Part shown: in pieces, positions 4,677 to 6,803 of the stretch
Layout of the letters: each line of letters starts with the position of its first letter
Numbering within the stretch: the stretch's first letter is position 1
Source of the DNA: Planctomycetota bacterium
Lineage (GTDB): Bacteria > Planctomycetota > Phycisphaerae > SM23-33 > FEN-1343
DNA: 6,803 nucleotides
NCBI GenBank assembly: GCA_013203365.1
Contig: JABMQG010000197.1
Coordinates: 1 to 6,803 of the forward strand
Direction: 5' to 3'
Program-made: the position numbers and the translations under genes
Notes under the pieces: model-generated
The model's input: the letters and a program-made list of their open reading frames with translations, nothing else
Told to the model about the DNA's origin: nothing
Database searches by the model: none

Positions 4677-5796
4677 CTTGTTGTGTTACCTGTGCGCTGA
4701 TGTGTTCCTGGGCCTTAAGGATGGGGTCGAGAATCCTGACATCGGCGGCTCGTACGATATCCTGTAGAATCTGTGTCTGCACGGGCCGTATGTTGGCAGT
4801 GATGAGGTCGTTACGCAGCTGATCCTTGACGTCTTCATAAGCCACTTCCTTTCGCGGGATGGTCTTTTCCCGCTTGAGGATGTGGAAATCCTTGTCTACC
4901 TGGACGATTTCACTGACTTGCCCGTCGGCCAGGTCGAACGCCGCCCGGCAGATCGCGGACGGGACCTTCGTCTCGTCGCGCGAAAACGGGGGGTACAGCC
5001 CACCCTGCATGGCCGTTTCCGTGAAGGTCGAGTACTGCTGTGCCAGCTCGGCGAAGTCTTCACCCTTGGCCAGTCGTTCGAGAATGTTTTGTGCGTCGGC
5101 GACCGATGCGCAGCGAATGTGCCGAACGACCACCTTCAGCCCGTACCGGCGGTTGAACTCGGCCGTCAGCATCGAGTCGGTGATCTTGAGGCGTTTGACG
5201 GCGAGCTTGCGAAGCACGGCGTTTCGCGTCATGGCCATATCCCAATAGACGCGTGGGACCTTTTTTCTCGGCAGGTACTGCCGGAGAAATAGCTCACGCT
5301 GGGCCTGGTCAAGGTTCGGCGCCTGCTCGCGAAGTGTTTCGGCCGACTCGTTATCTATATCCTCGCTGGTTACGCTGATGCCCTCGTTTTGGGCAACCTG
5401 CCGGACTGCGGCCGAGGCCGTCAACTGCCGAAGGGCTTCCAGTCCATGGGCACTGACCAGCAGCTCGTTGAGCTGTTCAATCCTTATCGGCTGGTCGTTG
5501 ACGGTGGCTGCCAGCGTGCCGGCACCCGGGGCTCCGATGGTCGGGTCGGCCGCTCTGCTGGCGAACCCCTGCTGACGGTCAACCGCAGTGCCGCCTGGTG
5601 TGCAACCCGTCATCAGGCAAAGCAGGATGCTGATCGCCAGCAGACCTGCAGCGCAAGTGAGCCTGAACTGACCGAGCCGGCCCCACACATTCGCGCGGTA
5701 CGAGCGGGTAAGCCTACCTGTTTGCTGCGATTGAGCAAGCACATGGTGCCGATCGGCCGATTTTTCAAAAAACATCGGAATCTTTCGCACTTGCAT
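4669..5796 (-). CDS. Parvulin-type (PpiC/SurA-like) peptidyl-prolyl isomerase, probable lipoprotein
   Basis: This 375-residue protein probably helps exported proteins fold by isomerising prolyl bonds or acting as a chaperone. The rotamase domain lies at about 222-310: VVVRHIRCASVADAQNILERL, then GEDFAELAQQYS, the Gly-rich GGLYPPFSR, AAFDLADGQVSEIVQVDKDFHILK. Before it, residues 97-220 form a SurA/PpiC-like helical segment beginning VNDQPIRIEQLNELL. Hydrophobic residues 49-63 end in LMTGC, a lipobox-like site with C65 as the lipidation candidate. The start at ATG 5796 is backed by GAGGA (5803-5807) six bases upstream, yet it leaves a 40-residue basic stretch before the hydrophobic segment, unusually long for a signal peptide. 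An inner start near residue 8 is possible but has no better site. The gene follows the UroD-like gene by 49 bases and overlaps the kinase gene. Confidence 0.88.
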   Translation of the reverse strand: MQVRKIPMFFEKSADRHHVLAQSQQTGRLTRSYRANVWGRLGQFRLTCAAGLLAISILLCLMTGCTPGGTAVDRQQGFASRAADPTIGAPGAGTLAATVNDQPIRIEQLNELLVSAHGLEALRQLTASAAVRQVAQNEGISVTSEDIDNESAETLREQAPNLDQAQRELFLRQYLPRKKVPRVYWDMAMTRNAVLRKLAVKRLKITDSMLTAEFNRRYGLKVVVRHIRCASVADAQNILERLAKGEDFAELAQQYSTFTETAMQGGLYPPFSRDETKVPSAICRAAFDLADGQVSEIVQVDKDFHILKREKTIPRKEVAYEDVKDQLRNDLITANIRPVQTQILQDIVRAADVRILDPILKAQEHISAQVTQQDE

Positions 5797-5802
5797 TATT
5801 CA

Positions 5803-5807
5803 TCCTC
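5803..5807 (-). promoter_or_regulatory. Ribosome binding site of the isomerase gene
   Basis: On the minus strand GAGGA is followed by six bases and ATG 5796. It argues that the long basic N-terminal extension before the lipobox is really translated. Confidence 0.6.
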
Positions 5808-5845
5808 GCAAAATCGCCGGTACGCAACGACAATCGCAGACCGAA

Positions 5846-6803
5846 TCAGCCTCCCAGCTCGATGCAGCGTTTTCGGTAGTGCATGTAGTTTTCGAGGGAC
5901 ACCTCTTCCGGCACGCCGTGGTCGCACGTGGGCAGATAGCCGCCGCGTTTTCGCATGGTCGGCAAGATGGCTTCCACATGCTGGTCGATGGCATGCTTAC
6001 CCTTGGCGAGCACCCGCTTGTCTATGCCGCCGCTCATTGCCAGATTCGGGTACTGCCGGCCCATGGCCACCACGTCACAGCCGGCGGCCACCTCGAAGGG
6101 GCTCATCACATCCATGCCTATCGCCTCAATGTACAGAGGAATCACAGGCGGGCAATACCCGTCTGTATCGATTTGCAAGTAGAGGTGCCGGCTGCGGTCG
6201 ATCTGCCGGGCTATGACCGCGGTCAGCAGCTGCTGGTAGTAGGGGAAGAAAAACTCCTTCATTATCTCCGGCGATACCAGAGGGCCGTGGTTGTAGCAGA
6301 TGTCCTCGGCCAGGAATATCTCGTCGAGCGTTACGTGCTGCTGATGGCTGGCGATGACGGCGTCGGCCAGCGCTAACCACGTTTGCATGCAGTCGTGGAT
6401 TACATCCGGCATGTCGTAGAAGGCGTACATCAGGTTTGTAACGCCGAACAGCGAGCGAAGGTACATGCCGGCGCCAGCCACTCGCTGTTGGATCATGATT
6501 CCACGGCCGGCCTGCTTCTTTGCCTCGGCCATGCGCTCTTTCAGGTCGGCGTAACGGACCGGCGTGGCCGGATCGAGTCGCCACTTGCAGTTCTCCTGCC
6601 AGGTCTTGGCGTCCTTGACGGGGTGGTCGAGATACTCCGGCATGAAGCCGTTGCGTCGGCCTTTGAAGAACAGCACATGCCGACCGGCGAAGTCATGCAC
6701 CAATTCGTAGTCGCCGCGGTCTTCGAGAACCTTATCTTCGAAGGCCGGCTCGAACGCCGCCTCGCACCAGCCCATCTGCATCAACTCATGGTGGCCAGGC
6801 TCA
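5846..6803 (-). CDS. UroD-like (uroporphyrinogen decarboxylase/cobalamin methyltransferase fold) protein, N-terminus beyond right edge
   Basis: The visible 318 residues cover most of a UroD-superfamily TIM-barrel protein. The frame is open to the right edge (reading EPGHHELMQMGW at the boundary), so the true start is outside the window and the TTG/ATG codons near 6779-6784 are internal. Recognisable stretches are DYELVHDFAGRHVLFFKGRRNGFMPEYL, LFGVTNLMYAFYDMPDVIHDC, LAEDICYNHGPLVSPEIMKEFFFPYYQQLL, SPFEVAAGCDVV, and the ending GGYLPTCDHGVPEEVSLENY. This is the divergent branch found in degradative bacteria, not haem-pathway HemE. The place where methylcobamide methyltransferases have HxCG reads QIDTDG here (about 6158-6175), so the classical zinc site is not complete; the cysteine in PTCDHGVP may be a remaining ligand. 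Substrate is unknown; a methyl-transfer or demethylation role is an inference from the fold. It is first of the three minus-strand genes visible in this operon. Confidence 0.88.
   Translation of the reverse strand, partial: EPGHHELMQMGWCEAAFEPAFEDKVLEDRGDYELVHDFAGRHVLFFKGRRNGFMPEYLDHPVKDAKTWQENCKWRLDPATPVRYADLKERMAEAKKQAGRGIMIQQRVAGAGMYLRSLFGVTNLMYAFYDMPDVIHDCMQTWLALADAVIASHQQHVTLDEIFLAEDICYNHGPLVSPEIMKEFFFPYYQQLLTAVIARQIDRSRHLYLQIDTDGYCPPVIPLYIEAIGMDVMSPFEVAAGCDVVAMGRQYPNLAMSGGIDKRVLAKGKHAIDQHVEAILPTMRKRGGYLPTCDHGVPEEVSLENYMHYRKRCIELGG

Noticed and set aside
3904..4767. 287-codon open frame on the plus strand
   Set aside because: It lies antisense to the well-supported ROK kinase and the end of the isomerase gene; its Pro/Ser/Arg-rich translation has no domain and is a by-product of GC-rich coding sequence.
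5389..6216. 275-codon open frame on the plus strand
   Set aside because: It is antisense to the isomerase and UroD-like genes, has no ribosome binding site and crosses the gap between them; translation is low in recognisable structure.
1..6803. CRISPR array, insertion sequence or prophage
   Set aside because: No regularly spaced repeats, no transposase or phage-like gene, and no terminal inverted repeats were seen.

Overview
The window looks like a chromosomal segment of a moderately GC-rich bacterium, most likely a planctomycete. That rests on family content rather than any marker gene: a UroD-like decarboxylase/methyltransferase-fold protein of the type common in Planctomycetes and related degraders, a parvulin lipoprotein and a ROK sugar kinase in one operon, and long stretches of unfamiliar lineage-specific sequence. 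I see no insertion sequence, phage gene or CRISPR array.

Left part, bases 1-1100: on the minus strand, the N-terminal half of a family GT4 glycosyltransferase runs off the left edge, starting at 466. Just upstream of it a 64-codon reading frame (701-507) has a very good Shine-Dalgarno sequence but no recognisable product. Facing it on the plus strand is a promoter with a perfect TATAAT box (838-843), followed by a short direct repeat and a hairpin.

Middle, bases 1105-3030: a secreted or membrane-anchored protein of unknown family (1105-1962) has a signal peptide, two near-identical 25-residue tandem repeats and a C-terminal transmembrane helix. A roughly 480-base non-coding stretch follows and carries two abutting perfect palindromes. 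Next comes a small cytoplasmic protein (2441-2893). Its best ribosome binding site points to a non-standard ATT start at 2420 rather than to the GTG at 2441. A degenerate tRNA-like sequence lies near 2963-3026.

Right part, bases 3177-6803, all minus strand: transcription order is UroD-like protein (incomplete at the right edge), parvulin-type peptidyl-prolyl isomerase lipoprotein, ROK kinase (8-base overlap with the isomerase gene), then an independent tRNA-Ser(GCT) with its own promoter. The UroD-like protein and kinase suggest handling of a small metabolite or sugar in the cytoplasm, while the isomerase acts outside the cytoplasmic membrane. Nothing visible ties the three into one pathway beyond tight co-transcription.

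The most unusual items are the repeat-bearing membrane protein, the possible ATT start, the decayed tRNA-like element whose T-arm resembles that of the nearby tRNA-Ser in inverted orientation, and the coupled isomerase-kinase gene pair. None of these amounts to a demonstrated new system.
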